From Niveispirillum cyanobacteriorum (GTDB taxonomy: Bacteria; Pseudomonadota; Alphaproteobacteria; Azospirillales; Azospirillaceae): a stretch of DNA of 64,000 bases. Positions 32,741 through 44,393 of the stretch are shown here, piece after piece; within the stretch, counting starts at the first letter, position 1; every line of letters begins with the position of its first letter. The translations under genes and the position numbers were made by a program. The DNA is taken from the NCBI RefSeq assembly GCF_002868735.1, contig NZ_CP025612.1:1054001-1118000 (forward strand), written 5' to 3'. The notes beneath the pieces were generated by a model. The model worked only from the letters and a program-made list of their open reading frames with translations. It was not told the DNA's origin and ran no database searches.

Positions 32741-35700
32741 CTAAAGGACCAGTTCGGCAGCGGTGATGCTGGTAATGCCGGCCACGCTGACGGTCAGGTC
32801 GGCAACGCCGTCACCATCCAGATCGGCCAGCAGCGCGATATCCGCCCCGACGGTCTCCCAGCGCAACTGGCCGGCAACATTGGAGAAGGCCGCCCCGTCC
32901 AGCCAGGTGAAAGCGTCATCGCCCGGCAGGCTGGCATCGGCATCGATCGCCGACAGATCAATCCTGTCACCATCACCGGCCGAGAAGTCACTCACCATGT
33001 CACTGTTGCCAACGATGAACAGGTCGGCACCCGCTCCACCGGTCAGCGTGTCGGCGCCAATCCCGCCATCCAGCGTGTCATTGCCGGATGATCCGGCAAT
33101 GACATTGCCGAGATCGTTGCCGGTACCGGCGAAATCGTCCGTCCCCGTATAGGCCAGGTTCTCGACATTGGCCGTCAGCGTATAGGCGGACAGGCTGGTC
33201 TGGACATTGTCGATCCCTTCACCTGCCGCCTCGCTGACCACGTCACCGGCATCATCGACGATGTAGGTGTCGTCGCCGGCCCCACCAACCAGACTGTCGG
33301 CACCGGCTCCGCCATCTAACGTGTCATTGCCATCCAGGCCATACAGCGTGTCAGCCCCGATGCCACCGATGAGCAGATTGCCGGAGCCATTACCCGTGCC
33401 GGCGAAGTCGCCCGTCCCCGTATAAGTCAGGTTCTCGACATTGGCCGTCAGTATATAGGCAGCCAGATCGGTACGCACCGCGTCGGTGCCCTGGCCTGTC
33501 GCTTCATTCACCACATCGCCGACATCAGCGACGACATAGATGTCGTTGCCCGTGCCGCCGGCCATGGTGTCTGCACCCGCCCCGCCATCCAGCAGGTTGG
33601 CTCCACTATTGCCCGTCAGGATATTGGCTAGGTCGTTGCCCGTGCCATCGATGGCCCCGGTCCCGGTCAGGGTCAGATTCTCGACATTGGCCGTCAGCGT
33701 ATAGCTGACCGAGGCCTGGACCTGATCCGTCCCCTCATCGGCCAGTTCGTTGACGATGTCGCCGCCATTGTCGACGGTATAGGCATCATCGCCCGCCCCG
33801 CCGGCCATGGTATCAGCCCCGGCACCGCCATTCAGCGTATCATTGCCAAGGCCACCCTCCAGGCTGTTGGCGGCACCATTGCCGGTCAGGACATTGTCGC
33901 CATCATTGCCCGTGCCGTTGATCGCCACCCCGCCCGTCAGGGTCAGGTTCTCCAGCGTGCCATCCAGCACATAGCTGATCGAGGACTGCACCGTGTCCGT
34001 GCCCTCGCCAAGGGCCTCCACCACCACGTCGCCGACATTGTCCACGACATAGATGTCGTTACCCAGGCCGCCGGTCAGCGTGTCGGCACCCGCACTACCT
34101 GACAGGCTGTCATTTCCATCACCGCCTGTCAGGCTGTCATCGCCATTGCCGCCGACCAGCGTGTCGTTGCCGTCCAACCCCTCCAGCGTGTCATTACCGG
34201 ACCCGCCGGTGATGGAATTGTTGGCCGCAGTGCCAATGCCCAGGAACCCGCTGGTACCGGTGAAGACCAGATTCTCGATATCACTGCCCAGCGTGTAGAC
34301 GGACAGGCTGGTGCGCACGGTATCGGTACCCTGACCCGCCGTCTCCACCACCACGTCGCCGGCATCATCGACGATGAACGTGTCATTGCCCAGCCCGCCG
34401 ATCATGTTGTCGGCACCGGCCCCGCCATCCAGCGTGTCGTTGCCCGCCTGACCATCCAGCGTATCGGTACCAGCCCCACCCTTGATGGAATTGGCCGAAC
34501 TGTTCCCCGTGCCGGCAAAGTCACCGCCACCGGTGTAGGTCAGGTTCTCGATGTTGGCGGCAAGCGTCAGTGACGACAGGGCGGTTTCCACCCGGTCCGT
34601 CCCTTGGCTGACCCCTTCCACCACCACATCGCCGGCATCATCGACGAAATAAACGTCGTTGCCGGCCCCACCGGCCAGCGTGTCGGCACCCGTACCGCCG
34701 TCCAGCGTGTCATTGCCCGACCCGCCAGTGATCGAATTGCCGCCGCCATTGCCCGTGCCGGCGAAGTTGCCCGTGCCGATATAGGCCAGATGCTCCAGAT
34801 TGGCCGCCAGGGCATAGGCGGTCAGGCTGGTGCGCACGGTCTCCACGCCCCCGGCATCTTCGATGACATCGCCGGCATCATCCACGACATAGGTGTCATC
34901 ACCCAGGCCGCCAGCCAACGTGTCGGCTCCTGCACCGCCATCCAGCGTATCGTTGTCCGACCCGCCAGTGATCGAATTGGCCAAGCCATTGCCGATGCCG
35001 GCGAAATCCCCGCTGCCGATGAAGCTCAGGTTCTCGATCTCTGCCGACAGCGTATAGGCATTGGCCAGCGCGCGCACATGATCCATGCCGCCGCCGGCCC
35101 CTTCTATGACGACATCTCCGGTCTCCTCCACGGTATAGAGATCGTCCCCGGCACCACCTACAAGAGTATCGGCTCCGGACCCACCTGTCAGCGTGTCGTT
35201 GCCGGCACCGCCGGTGATGTTATTGGCCGCACCGTTGCCCGCGCCGGTGAAATTACCACTGCCCGAATAGGTCAGGTTCTCCAGTTGATCGCCCAGCGTA
35301 TAGGCGGACAGGCTGGTGCGCACCGTATCCGTGCCAGCACCCGACCATTCCACGATCTGGTCGCCGATATTATCGACGATGAATGTGTCATTGCCGGTGC
35401 CGCCATGCAGCGTATCGGCACCCGCACCGCCATCCAGCGTGTCGTTACCCGCGCCGCCCTGGATCAGGTTGGTCAGATTGTTGCCCGTAGCGGTAAAGTT
35501 GCCGGTCCCCACGAAATAGAGATTCTCGACATTGGCGGACAGGGTTACGGCAGCGGCAGTGGCGTTGATCGTATCAACGCCGGCGCCGACTGCCTCCGTT
35601 ACGACGTCGCCACTATCATCGACCACATAGGTATCATCGCCAGCCCCGCCAACCATCGTATCCGCGCCGAGCCCACCATCCAGAACATCGTCGCCATTCC

Positions 35701-38700
35701 CACCATCCAGCAGGTCGCTGTCGGCCAGGCCCGACAGGATGTCGTTGCCATCTAGACCCATCAAACGATCGCGGTATGGCGTACCCGTCAGGATATCGTC
35801 GCCAGACGTGCCCCATTGCTCGTAAAAGCCGTTCGGCAGTTGCGACGGGTCGCTGTAGAGACGGGTATAGATGCCGGTACCTGAACTGTCGGCGGCGACA
35901 AAGGCCGCCACCCAGCCGCCATCAAGGCGCGCTGCGACAGCCGGCTGGCCCTGGTCGCCCGCCGTGGTTTCGGATATCCGAAATTCTCCGTTCACTGGAT
36001 TGCCATTGGCATCATAGCGCTGGCCATAGACGCCGAGCCCCGATCCGTCCTGCCCATCCGACTGCCAGGAGATCAGCCAGCCGCCATCGGAAAGAGCGGT
36101 CACTGACGCGGCATTTTGGGCACCCGCCGTATGGGTGTTGACTTGGAATTCCCCACCAACTTTATTGCCAGTCAGGTCGATACGCTGGGCATATATGCCG
36201 GCGGCAGAGCCGTCCTGGCTCTGTGATGCCCAGGCGACCAGATAATCGCCTCCGACCAGGGCCGTAACTGCCGGTATGGACTGGTTGTCCGCCGTCGTCG
36301 AGTTGATCACGAACTCACCGGCCGGGATGTTCTTGTTGGACAAAAGGATGCGGCCATAGATACCGAACCCTGATCCGTCCTGGCTTTCGGATTGCCAGAC
36401 GGCAAGGGCATTGCCGTTGCCCAGGCTGGCAATGGCGGGGTTGTTCTGGAAGCCGGTGCTGAACTGGTTCAGCTTCATCTCCGGCGACGCCGCAGTGCCA
36501 TCCACAAGGAACCCGCGCACATAGATATCGCTGTCGCCGGTAGCCACGGTGTGGGTGTAGATGAAATACACCAGACCATCGGCCACCTCGGTGACGTCGG
36601 AATGGAACTGGCTGAACGTGGTATTTACGTGCGTCAGGAACGGTGTGCCCTGCGGCGTGCCGCCGCCATCATAGAAGCGGGCATAGACGCCGTTGCCGCT
36701 GCCATCCTCGTTCAGCGACGACCAGGAAACAACATAGCCTCCGTTCGTCAGTGCCGTCACCTTGGCATCATGCTGGTTGTCGGCGGTTGTAGTGTTGATG
36801 CGAGCCTCCCCGCCCATCGGATTTCCGGCGGCATCGAAACGCTGTTGATAGATGCCCAGACCGGACCCGTCCTGTCCCGACGATTGCCACACCACCACAT
36901 GACCACCGCCGGCCAGCACCGCCACTGAGGGGGCCGACTGGTCCTGCGTCGTGTGGCTGTTCACTGGCACGTTGCCGGGCACTACCACCATCGTCGTCGG
37001 AACAAAGCTCGTGATATCGGTGGTGACGGCGCTGCTCCAGTTCACCCCGTCGAATGCGCGGACCTGCACCTGTTCGGTGCCGGCCGCCGGTGCCGCCACC
37101 CAGGCCACTGTTGCCAACTGGTCGGCGCTGACGGTGAAGGGCGTGCCGGAGGCCTGCGTGATCCCGTTCACCGTGAAATAGCCGCCATCTGCCGCCAGAT
37201 CAGTGAATTCAAAGTTGACGATATCATGGTCGCCGGCCGGCCGACCCCCACCGGCCGGATCCTGAAGCAGATCGAACAGGGTGACCGCATTCAGCTTGCC
37301 ATTGACCGCGATCGTCGTGTCGGTGGCTGCCAAGACCGGAATCGTATTCGTCGGTGCCCAGATGCGGCTGGCGGTGGTCATGAGGCCATCGGACCGCTCC
37401 GTTTCCCACACGGCGATCCAGCCCCCATCTGTGCGGGCATCCAAGGCCACCTTCTGCTGGATGCCGCTGTTGCGTTGGTTAATGGCAAATTCCGACCCTA
37501 TCGCGGCACCTGATGCGTCATAGCGCTGTCCATAAAGGCCCAGGCCGAAATCATCCTGGCCCATCGACTGCCACGCGATGAGGAAGCCGCCATCCGCGAG
37601 CGCTGTCACCGCCGGTTGGGACTGTGCGTTCGGCTGATAGGTATTGACGATGAATTCACCGCCGACGAGGTTGCCATGTGAATCAATACGCTGCGCGATC
37701 ACAGCCTGACTGCCTTCGACTTGGCCGCTGGAGCCCCAGGTCACGACATAGCCGCCACCCTTGAGGGCGGCAACGGCCGGAAGGGCTTGGTCGTTGGCGG
37801 TGTATTGGCTGATCTGGAATTCGGGGCCGGCGAGATTGCCATCTGCCGATAGCAAGCGACCATAGATGCCATAACCGGAACCGTCCTGGTTCTCGGAATG
37901 CCAGACAGCCAGTACCTTCCCGTCGCTACCTACGGCAAGGTCGACCTCTCGCTGCTGGGCGGTGGTATAGCTGTTGATCCTGAAATCAGGGCCGCGCGCG
38001 GTACCGCTGCTGTCCCAGAAGCGGATGCGGATATCGGTATCGACGGCCGGCGTCGTTGCAACAGAATGAACAAAGGCCACGGCGAAGCCGCCGTCGGCCA
38101 GGGCCACCACATCCGACGTATACTGACCGCCAGCAATGGTGGAATTGACCCTGAACTCACCGCCTAAAGCCGTCCCGTCGGCGGCATAGCGACGAGCGTA
38201 CACACCCCAGCTTGAAGTGTCCTGACCGTTCGATGACCAAGTTACGACATAGTCGCCATTGGCGAGGACAGTGATGGCAGGATATTTCTGATCACTGGTG
38301 ACATAAGTATTGACCAGCACCTCCGCCCCGATCCGGTTCCCCTCGGCATCATGGCGTTGCAGAAGGATGCCGGAGCCGGAAGCGTCCCCGATCGCGGCTT
38401 CCCATACGACGATATAGCTGTTGTCGGGCAGGATCGCGATCTTGGGCAGCGCCTGCGCCCCCGCTACATTGGCGTTGGCAGCATGCTCAGTTTGCACTAA
38501 CTGTACAGGAGAAGTTAGGGTGCTAGTAATCGTGCTAATAATGGGCGCGCTCCAATGATCGCCGTCGAAGGCCCGGATCTGAACCTGTTCACTGCCCGCT
38601 GCCGCCCCAGCTACCCATTGCACGCGGTACAGTTCGTCGGCCGCCACTGAGAAGGGGGTGTTGCTGGCCTGTTCGATCCCGTTCAGCAGGAAATGGCCGC

Positions 38701-40027
38701 CACCGACAGCGCTATCCGTAAACTCCACCAACTGCAACGTATGCTCACCGCCGGGCCGGCCAGGGCCGGCGCCATCGGTCTGGGTCTCGAATAGAGTGCT
38801 GGCATAGACGCTGTTCCCAGCCGCAACGCTCATGTTGTGCGCGGTCAGTGTCGCGGCGACATCCGTTTCCGCCCAAATGCGGGCATAGACGTCGCGGGTG
38901 CCATCGGCCAACGTTGTGGCCCAAGTGGCGACCCAGCCACCATCGGCACGTGCAGCGAGCACCGGCATATCCTGATCGCCGCCCACAGACTGAGTAATTA
39001 GGAACTCCTCGCCTATCGTGGCACCCGAACTGTCGAATCGCTGGGCATAGACGCCCGTGCCATCACCATCCTGGTCCAGGGAGGTCCAGCTGACGAGGAA
39101 GCCGCCATCCGCCAGCACCGTCACATTCGGCTCATCCTGCGGGCCGGTCGTGAAGCTATTGACCTGAAACTCGGACCCTACCTTTGCGCCGCTGCTGTCA
39201 AGACGCTGGCCAAAGATGCCGGTATCGGAACCATCCTGGTTTTGCGAACGCCAGACGACAACGTAGCCGCCGCCCGGCAACGCCGCGATCGTGGGCGCCC
39301 CCTGATTGCCGGCGGTGGTTGTACTGATCTGGAATTCACTGCCGCTGGCAGCACCGGTGGCAAGTACGAAACGGCCGTAAACGCCGTAGTCCGATCCGTC
39401 CGCTCCTTTGGACTGCCATGCGACCAGCGCCTTACCGTCAGCGCCGCCGGCCACGGCCGGCACATTCTGGAACGACGAAGTATACTGGTTCAGTCGCGGA
39501 ACCGTCGTGTAGCCTGTCCAATCTGGCTTATAGACCCGGACATAGACGTCATAATCCGTGGAACTAACGACCTGGGCATAGGGAATGACGAAACCGCCAT
39601 TGGTCAGCGCCGCGACGTCGGCGTTGAGCTGGCCACCCGCTGTGGTGATGTTAACCTGAAACGGCGTGGCCGCCGTGCCGGCTGCATTATACCGCCGGCC
39701 ATAGACCCCCCAGCTGGAACCGTCCTCCCCGTTCGAGGTCCAGGTGATCACATAGCCACCGCCGGCTAGCGCCGTAACAGAAACATCCTGCTGTTCCAGC
39801 GACGTATAGGTATTGACCCGTGTCTCCGTGCCGATCTTGTTGCCTGCCGCGTCATAGCGCTGCTGATAGATGCCGGTGCTGGACGCGTCCTGGCCCGCAG
39901 ATTGCCAAGCAACAACATAGCTACCGTCACTGAGCACCGCGATATCCGGGGCCGTCTGATCCGAGGTCGTATAGCTGTTAATACGAAACTGGTCGCTGAC
40001 GACCATGGCATTGGCGGTAAAAGACAT
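32741..40027 (-). CDS. Giant RTX repeat protein, probably secreted by type I secretion
   Basis: A 2,428-residue protein with AGAAGGA 8 bases before its ATG and no Sec signal. Residues ~1-1385 form three blocks of about seven repeats each ([10 protein letters not shown].., '[15 protein letters not shown]', 'QDGSG.GIYGQR'), probably beta-propellers. They are separated at ~396-505 and ~902-1015 by two similar linker domains ending '[13 protein letters not shown]'. From ~1404 to ~2340 lie dozens of calcium-binding nonapeptides ([29 protein letters not shown]). The C-terminus ([19 protein letters not shown]) fits a type I secretion signal. Likely a calcium-dependent adhesin or surface-layer-like protein. 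No ABC/MFP secretion genes are in the window. Confidence 0.88.
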   Translation of the reverse strand: MSFTANAMVVSDQFRINSYTTSDQTAPDIAVLSDGSYVVAWQSAGQDASSTGIYQQRYDAAGNKIGTETRVNTYTSLEQQDVSVTALAGGGYVITWTSNGEDGSSWGVYGRRYNAAGTAATPFQVNITTAGGQLNADVAALTNGGFVIPYAQVVSSTDYDVYVRVYKPDWTGYTTVPRLNQYTSSFQNVPAVAGGADGKALVAWQSKGADGSDYGVYGRFVLATGAASGSEFQISTTTAGNQGAPTIAALPGGGYVVVWRSQNQDGSDTGIFGQRLDSSGAKVGSEFQVNSFTTGPQDEPNVTVLADGGFLVSWTSLDQDGDGTGVYAQRFDSSGATIGEEFLITQSVGGDQDMPVLAARADGGWVATWATTLADGTRDVYARIWAETDVAATLTAHNMSVAAGNSVYASTLFETQTDGAGPGRPGGEHTLQLVEFTDSAVGGGHFLLNGIEQASNTPFSVAADELYRVQWVAGAAAGSEQVQIRAFDGDHWSAPIISTITSTLTSPVQLVQTEHAANANVAGAQALPKIAILPDNSYIVVWEAAIGDASGSGILLQRHDAEGNRIGAEVLVNTYVTSDQKYPAITVLANGDYVVTWSSNGQDTSSWGVYARRYAADGTALGGEFRVNSTIAGGQYTSDVVALADGGFAVAFVHSVATTPAVDTDIRIRFWDSSGTARGPDFRINSYTTAQQREVDLAVGSDGKVLAVWHSENQDGSGYGIYGRLLSADGNLAGPEFQISQYTANDQALPAVAALKGGGYVVTWGSSGQVEGSQAVIAQRIDSHGNLVGGEFIVNTYQPNAQSQPAVTALADGGFLIAWQSMGQDDFGLGLYGQRYDASGAAIGSEFAINQRNSGIQQKVALDARTDGGWIAVWETERSDGLMTTASRIWAPTNTIPVLAATDTTIAVNGKLNAVTLFDLLQDPAGGGRPAGDHDIVNFEFTDLAADGGYFTVNGITQASGTPFTVSADQLATVAWVAAPAAGTEQVQVRAFDGVNWSSAVTTDITSFVPTTMVVVPGNVPVNSHTTQDQSAPSVAVLAGGGHVVVWQSSGQDGSGLGIYQQRFDAAGNPMGGEARINTTTADNQHDAKVTALTNGGYVVSWSSLNEDGSGNGVYARFYDGGGTPQGTPFLTHVNTTFSQFHSDVTEVADGLVYFIYTHTVATGDSDIYVRGFLVDGTAASPEMKLNQFSTGFQNNPAIASLGNGNALAVWQSESQDGSGFGIYGRILLSNKNIPAGEFVINSTTADNQSIPAVTALVGGDYLVAWASQSQDGSAAGIYAQRIDLTGNKVGGEFQVNTHTAGAQNAASVTALSDGGWLISWQSDGQDGSGLGVYGQRYDANGNPVNGEFRISETTAGDQGQPAVAARLDGGWVAAFVAADSSGTGIYTRLYSDPSQLPNGFYEQWGTSGDDILTGTPYRDRLMGLDGNDILSGLADSDLLDGGNGDDVLDGGLGADTMVGGAGDDTYVVDDSGDVVTEAVGAGVDTINATAAAVTLSANVENLYFVGTGNFTATGNNLTNLIQGGAGNDTLDGGAGADTLHGGTGNDTFIVDNIGDQIVEWSGAGTDTVRTSLSAYTLGDQLENLTYSGSGNFTGAGNGAANNITGGAGNDTLTGGSGADTLVGGAGDDLYTVEETGDVVIEGAGGGMDHVRALANAYTLSAEIENLSFIGSGDFAGIGNGLANSITGGSDNDTLDGGAGADTLAGGLGDDTYVVDDAGDVIEDAGGVETVRTSLTAYALAANLEHLAYIGTGNFAGTGNGGGNSITGGSGNDTLDGGTGADTLAGGAGNDVYFVDDAGDVVVEGVSQGTDRVETALSSLTLAANIENLTYTGGGDFAGTGNSSANSIKGGAGTDTLDGQAGNDTLDGGAGADNMIGGLGNDTFIVDDAGDVVVETAGQGTDTVRTSLSVYTLGSDIENLVFTGTSGFLGIGTAANNSITGGSGNDTLEGLDGNDTLVGGNGDDSLTGGDGNDSLSGSAGADTLTGGLGNDIYVVDNVGDVVVEALGEGTDTVQSSISYVLDGTLENLTLTGGVAINGTGNDGDNVLTGNGAANSLEGGLGNDTLNGGAGADTMAGGAGDDAYTVDNGGDIVNELADEGTDQVQASVSYTLTANVENLTLTGTGAIDGTGNDLANILTGNSGANLLDGGAGADTMAGGTGNDIYVVADVGDVVNEATGQGTDAVRTDLAAYILTANVENLTYTGTGDFAGTGNGSGNLLIGGIGADTLYGLDGNDTLDGGAGADSLVGGAGDDTYIVDDAGDVVSEAAGEGIDNVQTSLSAYTLTANVENLAYTGTDDFAGTGNDLGNVIAGSSGNDTLDGGIGADTLTGGAGADLFIVGNSDMVSDFSAGDGDRIDLSAIDADASLPGDDAFTWLDGAAFSNVAGQLRWETVGADIALLADLDGDGVADLTVSVAGITSITAAELVL

Positions 40028-40260
40028 AAATTTATTCCTTCTGATTACACGAAGAATTATTTATATAAGCATATCAACTGACGCGTCAATTCACCTTTAC
40101 AGCTAAATTAGGGCTATTTCCGACAATAATTCTTTTAATAAACGAAAAGCCAAAGCAATTATTCACAATAAATAGTGTACCAAAAAATGATTTTTTAAAC
40201 AAATTTGAAAATATTTAATATTCTTTTTTATTTGTATAGAAAGTTTTCTATTTTAGATGA
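40028..40260. promoter_or_regulatory. AT-rich upstream region of the RTX gene
   Basis: About 230 bases far richer in A+T than the rest of the window, with A/T runs (ATGATTTTTTAAAC, TTTTTTATTTG). It lies immediately upstream of the RTX start and presumably carries its promoter; such DNA is typical of acquired, silencer-bound regions. No specific operator is recognised. Confidence 0.5.
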
Positions 40261-40756
40261 AGTGACAAGTTGGATGTGCTCGGAATACGTCTTCTCCGGC
40301 CTTATCAGCCCCAGATGTCCCATCATCACCGGCCAACATAAGCCCTCGTCGATGATTTGGTAATCGGGACCGGCCTGCGCCGGGATGATTATGGAACTCA
40401 TGCCCAACCGCGCGCCCTTAAGTTATAATCAGAAACGCAATTTGCGTGCCGTGCAGATCATGTTGGGCCCCACACCAAGATTGAAACAACGACGCGCTGC
40501 AACTGGCGGAGGCGATGGGGATATAGAGGGCGGGAATGTCCGGAATCCCATTACGAACCCGGAAACCCGCCCATCCGCTTCCGGCCCCAACTCGGTCTTA
40601 CGGCACCGTCCGGCCTATGACGACAGTGATTTCGTGCGGCGCATGTTTTGGGCTGCTGCTGCCCGCTGCCGCGCCACCGCAACCTGGTTATCCAACGCCC
40701 AAGTCCCAGCCCCCTTATCCGCTCTTGAGCAACAGCACGCACGCACCCGAAAATGC

Positions 40757-40930
40757 CCTGCATATTGCGGTCGAGGCTCTGGTGCTGGATGCCCGTGATT
40801 TCTCCGATCTTGCGCAATGGCTGCCCCGACGGCTCCAGCCATATGCGCGCCGCCCGCTCAATCTGCTCGGGGGCAGCAGTTATAGGCCGCCCTGGACGCA
40901 ACTCACCCGCATCATTCATCGCCTGCCGTT
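40757..40930 (-). pseudogene. Possible recombinase helix-turn-helix remnant
   Basis: One minus-strand frame reads [20 protein letters not shown], then [19 protein letters not shown], which looks like the C-terminal helix-turn-helix of a serine resolvase/invertase (G-R-P, E-Q-I-E, R-K-I, T-G-I, S-L-x-R). No catalytic domain is attached. It lies opposite the upstream part of an open IstB frame, so it could be a chance resemblance. The rest of 40261-40977 holds no gene I can support. Confidence 0.3.
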
Positions 40931-40977
40931 TGGCGCGAGCTGGGGTCACGACCCCTCCAGCGCTGCCATCGTCATCA

Positions 40978-41735
40978 TGCTGCGAAGCCTCAAGATGTAT
41001 GGCTTGGCGCAGGCCGTCACCGATGTGATTGAGCAGGGCGCTCCCGCCTTTGAGGCCGCCATCTCCATCCTGAACCAACTGCTGAAAGCCGAGATGGCGG
41101 AACGTGAAGTGCGTTCCATCGCCTATCACATGAAAGCCACACGGTTCCCAGCCTATAAGGATCTGGCAGGTTTCGATTTCCAGGCCAGTGAGATCAACGA
41201 GGCCACTGTGTGCCAGCTCCACAGCTGCGCGTTCATCGACGGCGCGCGGAATGTCGTATTGATCGGTGGTCCGGGGACCGGAAAAACCCACGTCGCAACG
41301 GCTATCGCCATCCAGGCGATCGAACATCATCGTCGTAAAGCCCGGTTCATATCGGCCATCGAACTCGTCAACGCGCTCGAGCAGGAGAAGACCAAGGGAA
41401 AAGCCGGGCAGTTGGCCGAGGCCATGACACGCCTGGATCTGGTGATTCTGGACGAACTCGGATACCCGCCGTTTAGCGCATCTGGCGGTGCGCTGCTATT
41501 CCACCTGCTCAGCAAACTCTACGAGTGGACCAGCGTCATCATAACCACCAACCTCAGCTTCAGCGAATGGGCCACCGTCTTTGGCGATGCCAAAATGACC
41601 ACCGCCTTGCTTGATCGACTGACACATCGCTGTCACATCGTCGAAACCGGAAATGACAGCTTTCGTTTCAAAGCCAGCACTGCCGCAGCATCCGCCAAAA
41701 GAAAGGGAAATCCACATGCCTTGACCCAACCATAA
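40978..41735 (+). CDS. istB: IS21-family helper ATPase IstB (orphan)
   Basis: A 252-residue AAA+ ATPase that normally assists the IS21 transposase IstA in target choice. The family begins at [14 protein letters not shown]; the frame is open further upstream (to 40536) but without IstB-like sequence. Walker A is GGPGTGKTH near residue 103, Walker B VILDELG, and sensor-1-like IITTNL follow. '[40 protein letters not shown]' is a strong IstB signature. No IstA gene precedes it, so the element is 5'-truncated and dead on its own. IS21-type terminal repeats at 41759-41804 mark its right end, next to the CRISPR array. Confidence 0.88.
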
Positions 41736-41758
41736 ACCCCGCCGCATAGCTCAATGGC

Positions 41759-41804
41759 GGGTCATTTCTCGATGGAAATCCCGGGTCAGTTCCGCGTGGA
41801 AATC
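41759..41804 (+). repeat. IS21 right-end direct repeats
   Basis: Two 22-base copies, GGGTCA-TTC-CG-TGGAAATC in pattern, start at 41759 and 41783 (period 24) and differ at a few positions. IS21 elements carry such multiple terminal transposase-binding repeats. The element's edge therefore lies only about 10-30 bases from the first CRISPR repeat at 41835. Confidence 0.7.
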
Positions 41805-41834
41805 AACAAGTGTGCCGGGCCTTTTTATGGAGGC

Positions 41835-43897
41835 GTTTCAATCCGCGCCCCCGTCAAGGGGCGACCCTATCGGGTGGCAATTGGCTTTCCCAGCACTGGT
41901 TTCAATCCACGCTCCCGTGAAGGGGCGACCTGCCGTGACGCTGGCGCAGGCCAAGGCAGAAATCGTTTCAATCCACGCCCCCGTGAAGGGGCGACCGCGG
42001 CGGTTCTTCAACCTGGGCGTTTCTGGCCTGTTTCAATCCACGCCCCCGTGAAGGGGCGACTGCAACCAGCATCCCGCGCCGCCTGCTCCGATCTGTTTCA
42101 ATCCACGCCCCCGTGAAGGGGCGACCCGGTCGTTAAGGGGTTAGAGGCCCTTTTCAATATGTTTCAATCCACGCCCCCGTGAAGGGGCGACCATCGATAG
42201 AGGATAAGACGGGCAACCGGTCAGCGTTTCAATCCACGCCCCCGTGAAGGGGCGACATCAGCGCGGGCCGCAGGTTACCGGCGGCATTGACGTTTCAATC
42301 CACGCCCCCGTGAAGGGGCGACACCACCACCGTCACCAGATGGGTAGCCTGGCGTGGCCGTTTCAATCCACGCCCCCGTGAAGGGGCGACTCGTTCTTGA
42401 CGTTGTCCAGCGGCATTGACGCCACGTTTCAATCCACGCCCCCGTGAAGGGGCGACGTCTGGCCGGGCAAGGCCAGATCCATTAGACGACGTTTCAATCC
42501 ACGCCCCCGTGAAGGGGCGACTTTCACGGGTCGGGCGGAGCCTGGTGCTCGCGTGGGTTTCAATCCACGCCCCCGTGAAGGGGCGACCTTCGCCCAGATC
42601 CGGCAGTTCCGGGCCAAGTTCAAGGTTTCAATCCACGCCCCCGTGAAGGGGCGACGCCATCCTGTCACCGATTGCCCCGCGGACTTACCAGTTTCAATCC
42701 ACGCCCCTGTGAAGGGGCGACTCGTGATAACGTTGACCGCTGGACGGCAGCCGCCGCTGTTTCAATCCACGCCCCCGTGAAGGGGCGACGATAGCCTCTT
42801 GCAGTTGATCGGCGCGCAACGATGTTTCAATCCACGCCCCCGTGAAGGGGCGACGGAATGGGCGAGGTGACCTCCTCCACCCGCGCATAGTTTCAATCCA
42901 CGCCCCCGTGAAGGGGCGACATGCCGACACCCAGCGCTAGGCAGCACAGCGCGACGTTTCAATCCACGCCCCCGTGAAGGGGCGACCAGCCCAGGCCGGC
43001 GGGCACACGTGAAGCGAGCGTTTCAATCCACGCCCCCGTGAAGGGGCGACCGGTGCAGGCATCATCTTCCGCCGGTCTGGCCCTGTTTCAATCCACGCCC
43101 CCGTGAAGGGGCGACTTGCCCAAGGTAGCTGCTGCTACCAGCGTCTGCGTGTTTCAATCCACGCCCCCGTGAAGGGGCGACTGTAGTTCGGCGGCACGCG
43201 GCCAGCGTCCACCGTGTTTCAATCCACGCCCCCGTGAAGGGGCGACTTTCGATAGGGTTGCCGTAGTTCCAGATTTCAATGTTTCAATCCACGCCCCCGT
43301 GAAGGGGCGACTTGGCGGTCAGCCTTGTCCTGGGTTACGCTTCGGACGTTTCAATCCACGCCCCCGTGAAGGGGCGACCGTGTCCAGACTGCGCAGCCCC
43401 TCGATCACGCTGTTTCAATCCACGCCCCCGTGAAGGGGCGACTGCAAACCGCATTCCGCGATGCCTTGGCGCGACAGTTTCAATCCACGCCCCCGTGAAG
43501 GGGCGACCCTACCGTATATCCCGGCAGCTTTACAGGGGCGGTTTCAATCCACGCCCCCGTGAAGGGGCGACACATGATTGCGCATCGTGTCGAAATGGAT
43601 CAGATTGTTTCAATCCACGCCCCCGTGAAGGGGCGACCGCTGTCATAGGGATGGACGGCGCCACCGCCATGGTTTCAATCCACGCCCCCGTGAAGGGGCG
43701 ACTTTGCAGGCAACGCACAAAGCAGTGGGGGCTGCGGTTTCAATCCACGCCCCCGTGAAGGGGCGACCTTCGCGTGTCCATCCACGCCGCGAGACTGAAC
43801 TGTTTCAATCCACGCCCCCGTGAAGGGGCGACCCAATATCAACGTAACGATAGGACAATGACCATGGTTTCAATCCACGCCCCCGTGAAGGGGCGAC
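41835..43897 (-). CRISPR. Type I-C CRISPR array, 32 repeats and 31 spacers
   Basis: I count 32 copies of a 31-base repeat with a period of 64-68, so spacers are 33-37 bases. On the plus strand each copy starts GTTTCAATCCACGCCCCCG and ends GTGAAGGGGCGAC; the minus-strand reading, GTCGCCCC...GATTGAAAC, is the usual type I-C crRNA orientation with a CCCCTTCAC-GGGGGCG stem. The cas operon lies to the right on the minus strand, so the leader is at 43898-44090 and the newest spacers are near 43.9 kb. The oldest repeats are degenerate: the first (41835) has two changes, the second (41899) one; the copy at 42691 has one C-to-T change. Confidence 0.97.
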
Positions 43898-44090
43898 GGC
43901 CTTTGAATATATACTTGTCCAAGAAGGTGCAAGAAGCGGCCTTGCGCGAACAGGGGGCGTTGGCGCTGCCCTCGGCGGCGGCGCTTCTGCTTCCGGAAGT
44001 TAAGATATTGTTATTGAGGTGACTTTTCCAGCGCGAACGGTACGCCATCTATCGGACAGCTTGGGGTTCGCGCGGGGGAAACACCCGGGA
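43898..44090 (-). promoter_or_regulatory. CRISPR leader
   Basis: The 193 bases between the leader-proximal repeat and the cas2 stop. Adjacent to the array is an AT-rich segment (reading away on plus: TTTGAATATATACTTGTCC), which should hold the array promoter. No ORF is convincing here. Confidence 0.65.
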
Positions 44091-44381
44091 TCAGAAGATA
44101 AGCGGGGCATCGAAATCCTGGGCCGGTTTGGCACCGACATGTTCGATGCGGCGGGCGGCGTTGGCGCCCAGGTGATAGAAGCGCAGGCTGTCCACTGTCG
44201 GATCAATTTCTCCCACCAGCCTTGCCCGCAGGGCCACCCACTGCGCCGGTTCGACCTCGCATTCGAAGACAGAAAACTGTACCCGCTGGCCAAAATCCTG
44301 GCAGGCGCGCGCGACGCGACGCAGGCGGCGTCGGCCTGCCGTGTCTTCCGTTCGCACATCATAAGTAATCAGCATCAACAT
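44091..44381 (-). CDS. cas2: CRISPR-associated endoribonuclease Cas2 (type I-C)
   Basis: A 96-residue protein with the ferredoxin-like fold of Cas2. It starts MLMLITYDVRTED, where the Asp at residue 8 follows the first strand as in Cas2 nucleases, and contains RRRLRRVARACQDFGQRVQFSVFECEV, the family's central signature. Cas2 dimers bridge two Cas1 dimers in the spacer-integration complex. It is the last gene of the cas operon, 12 bases after cas1, and lies next to the array leader. Confidence 0.96.
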   Translation of the reverse strand: MLMLITYDVRTEDTAGRRRLRRVARACQDFGQRVQFSVFECEVEPAQWVALRARLVGEIDPTVDSLRFYHLGANAARRIEHVGAKPAQDFDAPLIF

Positions 44382-44393
44382 GATGAGGAAATC

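Noticed and set aside
34604-35755. A 383-codon plus-strand frame opposite the RTX domain
   Set aside because: Its repetitive composition mirrors the RTX nonapeptides in another frame; no start signal or domain.
40385-40977. Open frames on both strands upstream of istB, including the in-frame extension of IstB to 40536
   Set aside because: The translated sequence before MLRSLKMYG is Pro/Ser-rich without IstB or IstA resemblance; a long open frame is common by chance in GC-rich DNA.
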